Source: Planctomycetaceae bacterium
GTDB lineage: Bacteria; Planctomycetota; SZUA-567
Assembly (NCBI GenBank): GCA_021201355.1
Contig: JAJQFC010000017.1
Span: forward strand, 1 to 36,392
DNA length: 36,392 nt
Direction of reading: 5' to 3'
The position numbers were made by a program, and so were the translations under genes. The notes beneath the pieces are model-generated. The model worked only from the letters and a program-made list of their open reading frames with translations. It was not told the origin of the DNA and searched no databases. Positions within the stretch are counted from its first letter, which is position 1; each line of letters begins with the position of its first letter. Shown here piece by piece: positions 16,335-24,897 of this stretch.

Positions 16335-16517
16335 ATGATGAGTGTTGGAGGCGTTGGCGGTGGAGCCGCCGATATGAGCGGGCTGATGCAGGTGCTGCAG
16401 ACGGGAATTCAGAAGCAGACCGACCTGTCGAAAAACATGATTTCCATCGGGGTGGAGAATTCCATTATCGGCAATAAAATGTCGATAGCCCAGGAAATCA
16501 TCGACGTTTACGCGTAA
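16335..16517 (+). CDS. Small protein of unknown function, 60 aa
   Basis: Not recognised. The product starts MMSVGGVGGGAADMSGLMQV and continues as a short amphipathic helical stretch rich in Gln, Ile and Asn, with no cysteines, signal peptide or membrane segment. AGGAG lies 8 nt before the first ATG, so the start is well supported. The gene stands alone between a sigma-28-like promoter about 150 nt upstream and a GC-rich terminator downstream. The promoter suggests a role connected with motility. Its size recalls small YjfB-type putative motility proteins, but I cannot align it with them. Confidence 0.7.
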   Translation: MMSVGGVGGGAADMSGLMQVLQTGIQKQTDLSKNMISIGVENSIIGNKMSIAQEIIDVYA

Positions 16518-16591
16518 AATCGGCCCGAGGTATTTTTCGCCCGGCGGCGTGCGACTGCGTACGCGGCAGGGCACATTCGTTGTGTCTCACT

Positions 16592-16629
16592 GCCCGGCGT
16601 CCGCCCTTGTGGCTGGCGCCGGGCGTTTT
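16592..16629 (+). terminator. Terminator after the 60-aa gene
   Basis: 8-bp GC stem GCCCGGCG / CGCCGGGC (16592-16599 with 16617-16624), 17-nt loop, then GTTTTA. Confidence 0.7.
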
Positions 16630-16757
16630 AATTATGTATAGTGGGACGTACCTGTCTCCATGGGGGGAGACGGGCGTCCGGGGCCGGTTCCGCCTCACGG
16701 GTTGTCGGGTAACAGCCGGATAGGCGAACGGACGGACAAGGCGGGAGACGGGAATAC

Positions 16758-17783
16758 ATGTTTGCCGGAATGCGCTGGGACGGGTGGGAAGTGGTCGGTC
16801 TGATCGGCGAAGGCCTGTTCTTCGCCAGGATGGCGGCCCAATGGGTCATGTCCGAGAGGGCCCGGCGGCCGGTCATCCCTACCGCATACTGGTACATGTC
16901 CCTGGCCGGCGCGGTTATCCTGATTCTCTATGCCCTGCATCTGGGCAGTTTTGCCGTATTGTTACCGCAGGTGGTGGGGGTGGTCTTTTATGCGCGGGGA
17001 CTGCATTTGGACATTCTCTCACGGCGCCGCGACGCCCGGCGCCAGGAATTCGGTTTCGACAACGACACCTATCCGTGGCCTGCCGTTTCCATCATTGTTC
17101 CGGTTCATAACGAAGAAGCGACGCTTCGGGAAACCCTCGCCGGCCTGACCGCGCAGGTGTACGCCGGTCCGCAGCCGGAAATCATCGCCGCCTTGAACGG
17201 CTGCACCGACCATTCGCGTCGCGAAGCCGAGGCCGTTCCGGGCGTAACTATCGCTGAAAGCGACCGCTCCGGCATGTCGTTCGGGAAAAACCTCGGCGCC
17301 GGGGCCAGCCATGGCGATTTCCTCGTTTTTATCGATGCCGATACCCGCGTGCCGCCGGACGCGGTGCAGCGCCTCGTCGAGGCGGCGGCCGGGCTGGACC
17401 GGTTTATCGGCACCGTCGCCGGCGCGCCGGACCGGGGCGGGTTTGTCGTGAAAACCTGTTTCCGTATCGCCAATTGGGCGACCCGGCGGAAACAGGCCCA
17501 CGCGCCCGGCGGCGTCATGCTCATGGACCGGGAGACGCTTTCCCGGGTCGGCGGCTTTGACGAAACGCTGCCGCAGGGCACGTCCACCGACATGATCTGG
17601 CGCGGCATCGAATCCGGCGCCCGTTACGTGTATGTCGATTCGTTCCAGGCGGTAACGTCTATTCGCCGGTTCGAGAAAACCGGCATTATCCGCCAGATGC
17701 TCAGTTGGCGATCAAACCACCGCGCCTTCGCCGCCGGCCGTCGCGAAACCGTGTCCGGGAAGGCGTACGAGGACATTCGGTGA
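16758..17783 (+). CDS. LAB_N membrane domain fused to GT2 glycosyltransferase
   Basis: Two domains in one 341-aa chain. Residues about 8-80 are a lipid A biosynthesis N-terminal (LAB_N) domain with membrane helices: GEGLFFARMAAQWVMSERAR, PTAYWYMSLAGAVILILYAL, VVGVVFYARGLHLD. Residues about 107-330 are a family-2 glycosyltransferase, with VSIIVPVHNEEATLRE, the metal- and nucleotide-sugar-binding DADTRVP (D193, D195) and GGFDETLPQGTSTDMIWR as acceptor/catalytic loop. The likely role is transfer of a sugar to a lipid carrier or envelope lipid at the cytoplasmic face. GGGAG lies 10 nt before ATG 16758. The stop overlaps the GTG start of the next gene. Confidence 0.88.
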   Translation: MFAGMRWDGWEVVGLIGEGLFFARMAAQWVMSERARRPVIPTAYWYMSLAGAVILILYALHLGSFAVLLPQVVGVVFYARGLHLDILSRRRDARRQEFGFDNDTYPWPAVSIIVPVHNEEATLRETLAGLTAQVYAGPQPEIIAALNGCTDHSRREAEAVPGVTIAESDRSGMSFGKNLGAGASHGDFLVFIDADTRVPPDAVQRLVEAAAGLDRFIGTVAGAPDRGGFVVKTCFRIANWATRRKQAHAPGGVMLMDRETLSRVGGFDETLPQGTSTDMIWRGIESGARYVYVDSFQAVTSIRRFEKTGIIRQMLSWRSNHRAFAAGRRETVSGKAYEDIR

Positions 17784-18145
17784 AAATTTCCTTTCTCCGG
17801 GGCGAATTCTCCATCTGCCAACTCCGGGATCTGAGCCGGCTCGACCTGTCCGCGAATATCCTCTTCCTTGCCAAGACGCCGGACGAACTGTCCCTCGTCT
17901 GCCCGACGGAATCGGTGCCGGACAATGTCCTGAAGGTCGATCGCGGCTGGGCCGCCTGCTATATCGAGGGCGAACTTGACTTTTCCCTCGTCGGCATCCT
18001 CGCCGAAATCAGCCGCGTCCTGGCCGAGAACCGGATAAGCCTGTTCGCCGCCTCTACCTACAATACGGATTACGTTCTCATCAAACAGGTCAAGGTCGAG
18101 GCGGCCAGGGAGGCATTCCGGCAGGCCGGGTACGACGTGGTCTAG
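17780..18145 (+). CDS. ACT-domain amino-acid-sensing-like protein
   Basis: 121-aa protein of the tandem ACT family related to CASTOR. The first half is MKISFLRGEFSICQL (GTG start), with NILFLAKTPDELSLVCP. The second half is WAACYIEGELDFSLVGILAE then LFAASTYNTDYVLIKQ, the family signature. Members are thought to bind amino acids. The start is GTG 17780, overlapping the glycosyltransferase stop as GTGA; a longer frame from 17705 would add Arg-rich residues translated inside that gene. The coupling implies co-expression with the glycosyltransferase, but no functional link is evident. Confidence 0.88.
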   Translation: MKISFLRGEFSICQLRDLSRLDLSANILFLAKTPDELSLVCPTESVPDNVLKVDRGWAACYIEGELDFSLVGILAEISRVLAENRISLFAASTYNTDYVLIKQVKVEAAREAFRQAGYDVV

Positions 18146-18385
18146 ACCGCCACATACCGCCGTGCGGGACCGGCCACCGGAGACTGCCCATGTGTATTGG
18201 ATCGCCCACCGTATCGACGGCGGGACGGGTCAAAAGCCCCGCCTGAAAAAATGGTCAACCCGTTCTTTTACAACCTTTACCGGATACGGTTTTTCTTGAA
18301 AAATCTTTCGCCCGGCTCAGGTTAATCCGCGTAAACCTAAACCACAAACCATTTTCCCGTTAACTACACCAAGTCTCGCTTTTTC

Positions 18386-18412
18386 TCAAGTTTTGTCCCG
18401 TGCGACCGCTAA
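18386..18412 (+). promoter_or_regulatory. Sigma-28 (FliA)-like promoter B
   Basis: TCAAGTTT (18386-18393), exactly 11 nt, ACCGCTAA (18405-18412). It matches the E. coli FliA consensus TAAAGTTT-N11-GCCGATAA at 7 of 8 and 6 of 8 positions with the canonical spacer. It lies about 100 nt before the 677-aa ORF. The rest of 18146-18385 has no gene. Confidence 0.75.
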
Positions 18413-18514
18413 TACTACCACTGGCCGTTCATCCAAAAAACGGACGGTGCATCGTGGGGCTGCGGCGGGCATCATTGGAGCCAGGGATGGCTTCCTTGAA
18501 GAAAGGGCGGGACT

Positions 18515-20548
18515 ATGATTCAAGGCATGGGAAGCGCAGGGATAAGCGGCGCACAATACCACTCCTCCACATCGCGGAACAGCGGGTCCGGCGCGGCCGC
18601 GGGGGCGGCCGGAAAATCGGATATCGTCTCCATATCCGAAATGGCCCGGCAACTGGCGGAGCAGGCCAAAGCGGTCGAACCCTCAAAGATGTATGCCGCT
18701 GGTGAATCGAAAGCCGCTATCACCAGCACCATCGCCGGAGCGGGCCTTAGTAAATACGCCAATCTCGGCCTCGATGATGGCCAGACCGACCTGACCGCCA
18801 TGAACTTCAGCCGGAAACGCCTCGGCGGCAAGGTCGACAGCATCCTGAAGGCGGCCGGCATAAAGCTCGGCAAGGACGAGCGCGTCGCCATGTCCGTCGG
18901 CGCCGACAACAAGATCAAGGTCTCCGGCATCAAAGACAAGAAAAAGGCCGAAGCGATTGAAAAGGCCCTGAACGAAGACAAGAGCCTTGGCCGCGATCTC
19001 CGGAACCACGTCGCCACCGGCCGCATCACCAAAAACGCCCAAAAGCAGGAAGAATACGTCGATTTCCTCAAAACCAACAATATGGAAATTCCGGAGGACA
19101 TTGACGAACTGTTCACCCATTCCGGCGTCCGCGCCTTCATCCTCGACGAATACCTCCAGGAGAATGCCGGCGTCGGCATCAGTGCTCTCGGCCTTGACTA
19201 TGACAGCGACGGGAACGAAACGCTCACCGGCGTCAACGAGACTCTGAAACAGCTGTTTTACGATGATCAGGCTCTTGAGAATACCCTGAAGACCATGATC
19301 CGGGAAGGGAAAACCGACACCAGCTTTTCCGTCAGTTTTGAATTCGCCAACGGCACCCTGTCCGACCCGACCACCCTCGATATGGCTAAGAACAAGGTCC
19401 AAAGTATCCGCGACAAGGTCATGGGACACTGGGACAAGGAAAAGCAGGAGATGGTCCCGGGCGCTATCGACATCCTCCGGGATACGGTCGACAAGCACGG
19501 CGGCGGCATCGACGATCCGGAACTCCAGGAGGCGCTGAGCCGGGGATTCGCCATCAAGGTCGACAAATCCGGGAAGTTCGAAATTGTCGGCGACCACCTC
19601 TCCGGGAATGCCAAACGGATTCTTGAAGGCATTGTCCAAAAAGCCCTGGACGAGTGGGCCGAGGATCCGGAACGAAAAGCTTTGGACGGCAACGGCGGCA
19701 AGCGGGTGGCCAATTTCGCCGACGTGGCGGAAACGTTTATCGAAGAGCACCGGTTCGAGCACGGCGACGTCGACGAGCAATCACACGAGGTGATCATCAA
19801 CTTCGCCGGCAGCGTCAATGACACCAAGGTCGTCTCGGACGCGGCGGACGACGCCCAGGATGAAAAGAACAAGGAACTCGCCGGGGAACTCGGCAATTCC
19901 CTCCGGCAAATGCTGAAAGAAAACGGCATCGACGCCGACAACATGTCGATGGAAATCGACGAGAACGGTAAAATCATCGTCACCGGCGACGCCGACACCA
20001 AGGATCTCCAGAAGACGCAGCAGCTCCTCGACGCTTTTGTCAAGGATGCCAAATCCGGCGGCAACGGCCAGGCCAACGGCGAGGATTCGGACGACGACAC
20101 CACCGACCCGGCGGACCTGAATCCGAACGCCGTCAACGACCGGCTGAAAATGCACCAACAAAGAAAAGAGGAAGAGTTTACGCCGGACGGCTGGGCCAAG
20201 CGCGACGTGGTGACGACGAGCGATGTGAAAAAACCGGTCGAGGAGACGGAAGAGGAAGAGTATATCCGGAATCTCGGCTACTCGAACGAGCAGCGCCTGG
20301 CCGACATTGCGAAAAACTTCGGCCAAAACCTCCCCGGGATCAATCCGGAGGACAACCTTTATAACGGTATCGTCTCCGGCGGCGTGTCAAATATCAAAAA
20401 GTCCCGCTTCGCCATGAACCAATCGGATGAAGCCGGCGGACCGCGGTTCGGCGCCGTCGCCACCAGCCCCGCCGCCCAACTCTATCGGGAACTCATGGGC
20501 GGCATGCAGTTCCATGACCCGAAGCGGATAGCCCGGTACGCGATGTAA
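18515..20548 (+). CDS. Large repeat protein of unknown function, probable motility regulon member
   Basis: Not recognised as a known family. The 677-aa product is acidic and Lys/Asp/Glu-rich, with no signal peptide, membrane segment or cysteine cluster. The N-terminus is Gly/Ser/Ala-rich and followed by SDIVSISEMARQLAEQAK, a style seen in flagellar export substrates and FlgM-type proteins. A repeated unit occurs at about 112-152, 344-380 and 466-508: a short beta pair around D/A-x-x-G/N-K-I/F-x-V/I-x-G and then a helix ending in Leu. The C-terminal 150 residues look disordered. AAAGGGCGGG precedes the ATG. The sigma-28-like promoter and terminator make it a single-gene unit. Confidence 0.85.
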   Translation: MIQGMGSAGISGAQYHSSTSRNSGSGAAAGAAGKSDIVSISEMARQLAEQAKAVEPSKMYAAGESKAAITSTIAGAGLSKYANLGLDDGQTDLTAMNFSRKRLGGKVDSILKAAGIKLGKDERVAMSVGADNKIKVSGIKDKKKAEAIEKALNEDKSLGRDLRNHVATGRITKNAQKQEEYVDFLKTNNMEIPEDIDELFTHSGVRAFILDEYLQENAGVGISALGLDYDSDGNETLTGVNETLKQLFYDDQALENTLKTMIREGKTDTSFSVSFEFANGTLSDPTTLDMAKNKVQSIRDKVMGHWDKEKQEMVPGAIDILRDTVDKHGGGIDDPELQEALSRGFAIKVDKSGKFEIVGDHLSGNAKRILEGIVQKALDEWAEDPERKALDGNGGKRVANFADVAETFIEEHRFEHGDVDEQSHEVIINFAGSVNDTKVVSDAADDAQDEKNKELAGELGNSLRQMLKENGIDADNMSMEIDENGKIIVTGDADTKDLQKTQQLLDAFVKDAKSGGNGQANGEDSDDDTTDPADLNPNAVNDRLKMHQQRKEEEFTPDGWAKRDVVTTSDVKKPVEETEEEEYIRNLGYSNEQRLADIAKNFGQNLPGINPEDNLYNGIVSGGVSNIKKSRFAMNQSDEAGGPRFGAVATSPAAQLYRELMGGMQFHDPKRIARYAM

Positions 20549-20576
20549 AGGGCGTTGCATCGAGATATTTATCCAA

Positions 20577-20610
20577 GAAGCCCCGGGTCGCGCGCCCGGG
20601 GCTTCCTTAT
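20577..20610. terminator. Bidirectional terminator between convergent genes
   Basis: 11-bp stem GAAGCCCCGGG / CCCGGGGCTTC (20577-20587 with 20595-20605), TCGCGCG loop, then CTTAT. It lies between the ends of the 677-aa gene and the porin gene. Confidence 0.8.
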
Positions 20611-20653
20611 TGGTTTCTGAACGGTACGAGGGTCGGATAACCTGGGGACGGAT

Positions 20654-21973
20654 TTATGGTATTCGCGTCCGGAAAGGCGATGGCGTTTTCGTCTGCCAAA
20701 ACATGAACCCGACGCGGATACCGAAGAAATCGCCGCGTCCGCGTTCGTCGGCGCCGCCGAAGGTCCGTCGTTGCCATTCGCGGCCGTATTCGGCCAGGAT
20801 GAACAGGCTGTCCGTGAAATCGTATTTAACGGTGAAGACAAGTTTAAAAAATCGTTCCGTCACCCGGTCGGGAATCGACTGTTCTATCCGGAGGCCTTCG
20901 GCCATGAGGCCGACGCGGAGGGCGTCGGTGGCGTGATAGGCGGCGCCGAGTTGCCAGGTGTCGGTTTGGTAGTCCTTGGTGAAATTCCAATCCTGGCCGC
21001 GCTGGTATTCGCCAAAAATTTGCCACGGACCCCGGTGCCAATCGAACCCGACGGACAAGGCATAGGCCGTGGAACGGCCCGCCGCCAACGGCGACACGTC
21101 GGTCCGGTCAGCCACCCGCGCCATCGCGGACGAGCGCGCCACCATCCCGGACACTTCCAGCGTCAGGCACTCGAACGGCCGCCACCAGATCCGGCCGGCA
21201 ACGCCGACGGAAGCGCCGTTGTCGTGGCTGGCGCCGTCACGGAGCCGGTCCTTGTATTCCCATTCGGTCGGCTGGAAAGCGGCCAGCTCGACCCGCCAGC
21301 AGTCATCCCATTCATAACTCCCGCCAACCATGAAAACCCGGTCGAACTGGCCCGGCCGCATCGCCGGAAGCGGGGTCACCGCGTCGGCCGCATCGCCAGT
21401 GCCGCCAGTGCCGCCACCGAGGCCAGTGGCCGGACGATCCCAGGGTTGCCGGAGAAAGATCGGGCCTTCCGAGGAGTCGTCCTGGTTGGCCATGTGGTGG
21501 TAACTTTGGATCAGGCCGAGGGTAATATCCTGTCCGTACGGCGCCCGGCCTTTTCCGGCGAAGAAGCCGAGGCCGGTGCCGCCGACCGCCGACATGACGA
21601 CGAGGGCTTCCTCGATCAGGCGCTCCCGGTCGTTCCGGATCGCGTCGTTCCCACTGAAATCGATCTTGAACAGGGCATGGACATTCGGGTGGACATCGGC
21701 CCGGAGGCGGAGGTTGGCGCGGCGGACGGCGAGGCCGCCGGTGTCGTGGTCGGTGGGCCGGTACGGTGCGTCCGGAGCGGTGCGGGTGGTTTTGGTCGTT
21801 CGGTAGGTGTAATCGTTGGCGACTTCGCCGCCGATGGACACGATCGCGTTCCGGCGGAGAGAGACGACGCCGACCGGCGCCGCCGCCCCGTTCGGGAGGT
21901 CGCCGGCCACGAGGCCGCCGCCAATGAAGGCCAGGCACAGCCCCCAGACGAGAAGTATATTCCCCCATGCCAT
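20654..21973 (-). CDS. Outer-membrane porin (phosphate-selective porin O/P-like)
   Basis: 439-aa beta-barrel protein. The first 24 residues form a signal peptide (ILLVWGLCLAFIGGGLVAG). Alternating strands follow, such as AVRRANLRLRADVHPNVHAL, LTLEVSGMVARSS, AYALSVGFDWHRGPWQIFGE and LFILAEYGREWQRR. The RRANLRLRADVHPNVHALFK segment and the overall pattern fit the OprP/OprO group, although the substrate cannot be read from sequence. GGGGA lies about 7 nt before the ATG. It is monocistronic. It supports a diderm cell envelope. Confidence 0.82.
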   Translation of the reverse strand: MAWGNILLVWGLCLAFIGGGLVAGDLPNGAAAPVGVVSLRRNAIVSIGGEVANDYTYRTTKTTRTAPDAPYRPTDHDTGGLAVRRANLRLRADVHPNVHALFKIDFSGNDAIRNDRERLIEEALVVMSAVGGTGLGFFAGKGRAPYGQDITLGLIQSYHHMANQDDSSEGPIFLRQPWDRPATGLGGGTGGTGDAADAVTPLPAMRPGQFDRVFMVGGSYEWDDCWRVELAAFQPTEWEYKDRLRDGASHDNGASVGVAGRIWWRPFECLTLEVSGMVARSSAMARVADRTDVSPLAAGRSTAYALSVGFDWHRGPWQIFGEYQRGQDWNFTKDYQTDTWQLGAAYHATDALRVGLMAEGLRIEQSIPDRVTERFFKLVFTVKYDFTDSLFILAEYGREWQRRTFGGADERGRGDFFGIRVGFMFWQTKTPSPFRTRIP

Positions 21974-23240
21974 GCGCCGTTCCCCGGAGCGCTATACCGC
22001 TGTGGCGATTTTTACGTCCGTTTCAGCCGGTGCCGGACGCCGCAGCGCAGCGCTGGCGCGGCGGGCGGCGGGTGCGGACACCGGTGGCGGCGGACAAACC
22101 GGCATTTCCCCAAAAACACCGGTCAACCCTTCCAGCGCGGCTACGAGGAAATCGCTCGGAAAGCACCCGTAGCCACGCATTCTAGCGCTTGTTGAGTGGA
22201 ACCTGTTTCATAACCGGTCTCGTCGCCGCATACTTCGTCAAGTCCGGCTCTCGGCGTATTTTCCGCCACAAAATACCGGGCGAAAAGTAAGCCTGCCGGC
22301 GGCAATTCCACGTCTCCGACTGATGATACCATTTATGAAGCAGCTTCCAGTGATTGGCTTCTTATTGCGTTACGAACGGTAAATGCTGGAACAAACCGGA
22401 AAGCGCGGAAAGAAGGCTCACATTCTATCGAAGCGCTCTAAAACCGCTTAATGACATTGCTGAACGACAAGGACGGATAGACGCCGTTTTCTGTGAATAT
22501 TCGCGTAAAGTTCACGGAAAAATGGGTCTCTCAGGCTTTTCTTATCGCTCGTCGACCCGGACGCACCCTCCCCAGGCCGGGATTCGCCGAAGTGCATGTC
22601 AACTTTAATCGTACTGCTATTCTATTGAATTCAAAAAGGAAATGCAATCGCGTTGTCGTTCGGGCCTGTTTCCGGAATATGTCTACGATTGAAAAAGGCC
22701 CATTTTATGGGACAAAATGGGCAATTTACAGCGGATTTCCTTGACAATCCGGGTTTTTCGGTTATTTTGAGATTCAAATATTCGACTGTACATCGTGCTT
22801 CCGGGATTCATGGTTTCCCGTCAGGGCGGCTTTTTTCCGGGTCGCGCGTTTTTTGTTTTCCGATGACGATTCGGAACCGTAGCCATTGCCCGTTGCTATG
22901 GACCGGCGTGACGTTCCCTGCTCTCGTTTGGACGTTTGGACGGCGTGATATCACCACGCCGCTACCGCCGTTTCCGGTGCTGAACCGCGTTTCCGGGTAG
23001 CGGTGCGAGTCACGGTTCCGGGCTGCCATTGAGTTTTGAGTTTGGCCAGGACATCGCCTTTCGCGTGCGGTATTCGCCGCCGACCGAAGGCCGCCTGTCG
23101 TTTCCATCGTCTTGGAGGAGTTCCGATGGAACGCCGGCATTGCGTCCGGAAGGACGAATGCGGGGAACAGGCTGCCGCCGCCGCCGAACGAAACGCGGGG
23201 CTGTCCGCATTTTACTGTAGTGAGAAGGGGATAACCCGTT
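21974..23240. other. 1.27-kb stretch without a convincing gene
   Basis: Several short frames (for example 22354-22608, 22493-22744, 22653-23000 and the minus frame 22808-23296) lack Shine-Dalgarno sites or family features and I do not call them. Visible elements are a promoter-like TTGACA (22741-22746) with TATTTT (22763-22768, 16-nt spacer) pointing right, and a nested palindrome CGGCGTG-ATATCAC-CACGCCG (22941-22961). Base composition is more AT-rich than in the flanking genes in its middle part. It may hold decayed sequence or an unrecognised RNA. Confidence 0.45.
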
Positions 23241-23606
23241 ATGTCGCATGAGACAAAATGCATGGTACAGGGCTGTGAGAACCGCGTGCATGCCAAAGGC
23301 TATTGCCGCAAACATTATGGACAGATCTGGCGCAAAGGCAAAATCTACACCCAGAAAGATGCCGGTTCGTCCAAAAAGATGGGTGTCAAAAATTCGCACC
23401 GCGACGATACCGACCGGATGCGGGCGCTGGAACGGGAGTTGCGCCGGGCCGAAATGATGTACAAAAACGTCATCGGCTTCGAAGGCCGGTTGAAATGGCG
23501 CCGGGAAATCGTTGAAGTCAAAAAGGAAATGACCCGCCTCGGCATGCCGATTCCGCTGCCGGAAACCGGTCAGGCCACACCGGTCGGGCTGGCGAGCAGT
23601 TTCTAA
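23241..23606 (+). CDS. Small protein with C-x4-C-x9-C-x2-H zinc-type motif
   Basis: 121-aa protein. Residues 8-27 carry CMVQGCENRVHAKGYCRKHY, the C..GC...GYC..HY pattern of small zinc-binding, HNH-associated or phage-type proteins. The rest is highly charged and helical (RALERELRRAEMMYKN, EIVEVKKEMTRL), probably a coiled coil. No HNH catalytic residues follow, so a nuclease role is not supported; DNA or RNA binding is a guess. AAGGGG lies about 12 nt before the ATG, a loose spacing. Upstream is the 1.27-kb gene-poor stretch. Confidence 0.7.
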   Translation: MSHETKCMVQGCENRVHAKGYCRKHYGQIWRKGKIYTQKDAGSSKKMGVKNSHRDDTDRMRALERELRRAEMMYKNVIGFEGRLKWRREIVEVKKEMTRLGMPIPLPETGQATPVGLASSF

Positions 23607-23803
23607 GACGCCGCCGGCGGGACAGGTCGGAAGGCCCGGGTTCCGGCTGTCGGCTGGGATAAGGTACACTCGAATCGGGAGTACGGGCCAGCCGGTGAAT
23701 CTCCCTTCGGCCGCACTCTACGGACGACCGATTGCAGGCGAAAACGTACGCGGTACCGGGGATGGATTCATCCGTTGTCCGCATCAAACCACAGCGCTTT
23801 ACC

Positions 23804-23832
23804 AAAGCCTTCCGTGCGCGGAAGGCTTTTTT
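23804..23832 (+). terminator. Rho-independent terminator
   Basis: 11-bp stem AAAGCCTTCCG / CGGAAGGCTTT with a TGCG loop, running into six T residues (23827-23832). It lies 200 nt after the zinc-motif gene and just before the radical SAM promoter. Confidence 0.9.
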
Positions 23833-23865
23833 CATGCCATACCAGTGCCGAAACGCGATCCTGCG

Positions 23866-23894
23866 TTGACATATGGCGGGCTTGTCGGGATTAT
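23866..23894 (+). promoter_or_regulatory. Sigma-70-type promoter for the radical SAM gene
   Basis: TTGACA (23866-23871), 17 nt, GATTAT (23889-23894, 4 of 6), about 37 nt before the ATG. Confidence 0.65.
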
Positions 23895-23930
23895 TGACAG
23901 TGGGTAACCATTGTTCCAAGGAGCGTTTCA

Positions 23931-24806
23931 ATGCATTATACCGGCAATGTCATCCGTCCGCCCCACGAGGCGCGGAACGTCCTTCTTCAGGTCACGGTCG
24001 GCTGTTCGTATAACCAATGCACCTTCTGCAACATCTACGACACGCCGTTCCGCGTTTCGCCGATGGCGGAAATCGAGGAGGACCTGGCCGAGGTCAGGGC
24101 CGCCTACCCGCACTGCCCCCGGGTGTTTCTTCTGAACGGCGACGCTTTTGTCCTTTCGTTCGAGAAACTGCGGGATATCGCCGTCACCATAAAAAAATAC
24201 CTTCCCCAATGCCATATCATATCCATGTACGCGGGGATTATGAATATACGGAATAAATCCGTCGAACAACTGAAGGAGCTGCGTTCCCTCGGCATCAACA
24301 AGTTGACCATCGGCGTCGAGTCCGGCGACGACGACGTCCTCCGCCGCGTCCGGAAAGGCTATACCGCCGCCGAAATCGTCACGGAATGCAACAAACTTGA
24401 CGAAGCCGGAATGCTCTACAGCATCATCTACCTGGGCGCCCTCGCCGGACACGGCCTCAGTGAGAAAAACGCCCTGGAGAGCGCCCGCACCTTCAACCAC
24501 ATCCACCCGACCCACATCGGCGCCACCTCCCTCACCCTCCTTCCCGGATCGCCTCTGTACGACGAGGCGCAGGCCGGAACGTTTGTCGAGGCGGGCGAGT
24601 TGGAACGGGCGCGGGAGCTTCTTGTCCTGGTCGAAAACCTGACCATTGAAACCTTTTTCGCCGCGAACCATGTCTCGAACGCCGTTGTCGTCAAGGGCCG
24701 GCTGCCGGATCAAAAGGAGGAAATGGTCGGACAGCTCCGCTACTATATCGACAACTACGACGAAGGATATATGCGGGAACGGCGGCGGCGGTTGCGGAGT
24801 TTGTAA
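23931..24806 (+). CDS. Radical SAM protein with C-x4-C-x2-C motif
   Basis: 291-aa radical SAM enzyme of unassigned reaction. The iron-sulfur ligands are C25-SYNQ-C30-TF-C33, one residue longer than the canonical C-x3-C-x2-C. I recall the same C-x4-C-x2-C spacing from a widespread family of otherwise uncharacterised radical SAM proteins. SAM-binding elements LLNGDAF and LTIGVESGDDDVLRRVRKGY follow, with the latter in the usual beta-5 position. There is no C-terminal Cys-rich SPASM or TRAM domain. AAGGAG lies 8 nt before the ATG. It has its own promoter and terminator-bounded upstream side; the next gene starts 91 nt later. Confidence 0.9.
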   Translation: MHYTGNVIRPPHEARNVLLQVTVGCSYNQCTFCNIYDTPFRVSPMAEIEEDLAEVRAAYPHCPRVFLLNGDAFVLSFEKLRDIAVTIKKYLPQCHIISMYAGIMNIRNKSVEQLKELRSLGINKLTIGVESGDDDVLRRVRKGYTAAEIVTECNKLDEAGMLYSIIYLGALAGHGLSEKNALESARTFNHIHPTHIGATSLTLLPGSPLYDEAQAGTFVEAGELERARELLVLVENLTIETFFAANHVSNAVVVKGRLPDQKEEMVGQLRYYIDNYDEGYMRERRRRLRSL

Positions 24807-24897
24807 GCGTATGGCAGGCGACGCGCGCCCCGAGTGCGGCCGAACGCGCGGTTTTCTTCTTTGTACCCGATTAAAATGCTTCACATAAAGGAACGCT

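Noticed and set aside
16335-16517. Naming the 60-aa protein as a YjfB family motility protein
   Set aside because: Similar size and context only; the sequence does not align convincingly from memory.
23607-23803. Possible SRP or other small RNA before the terminator at 23804
   Set aside because: The GGTCGGAAGG-like piece lacks the conserved SRP loop, and no other RNA consensus was recognised.
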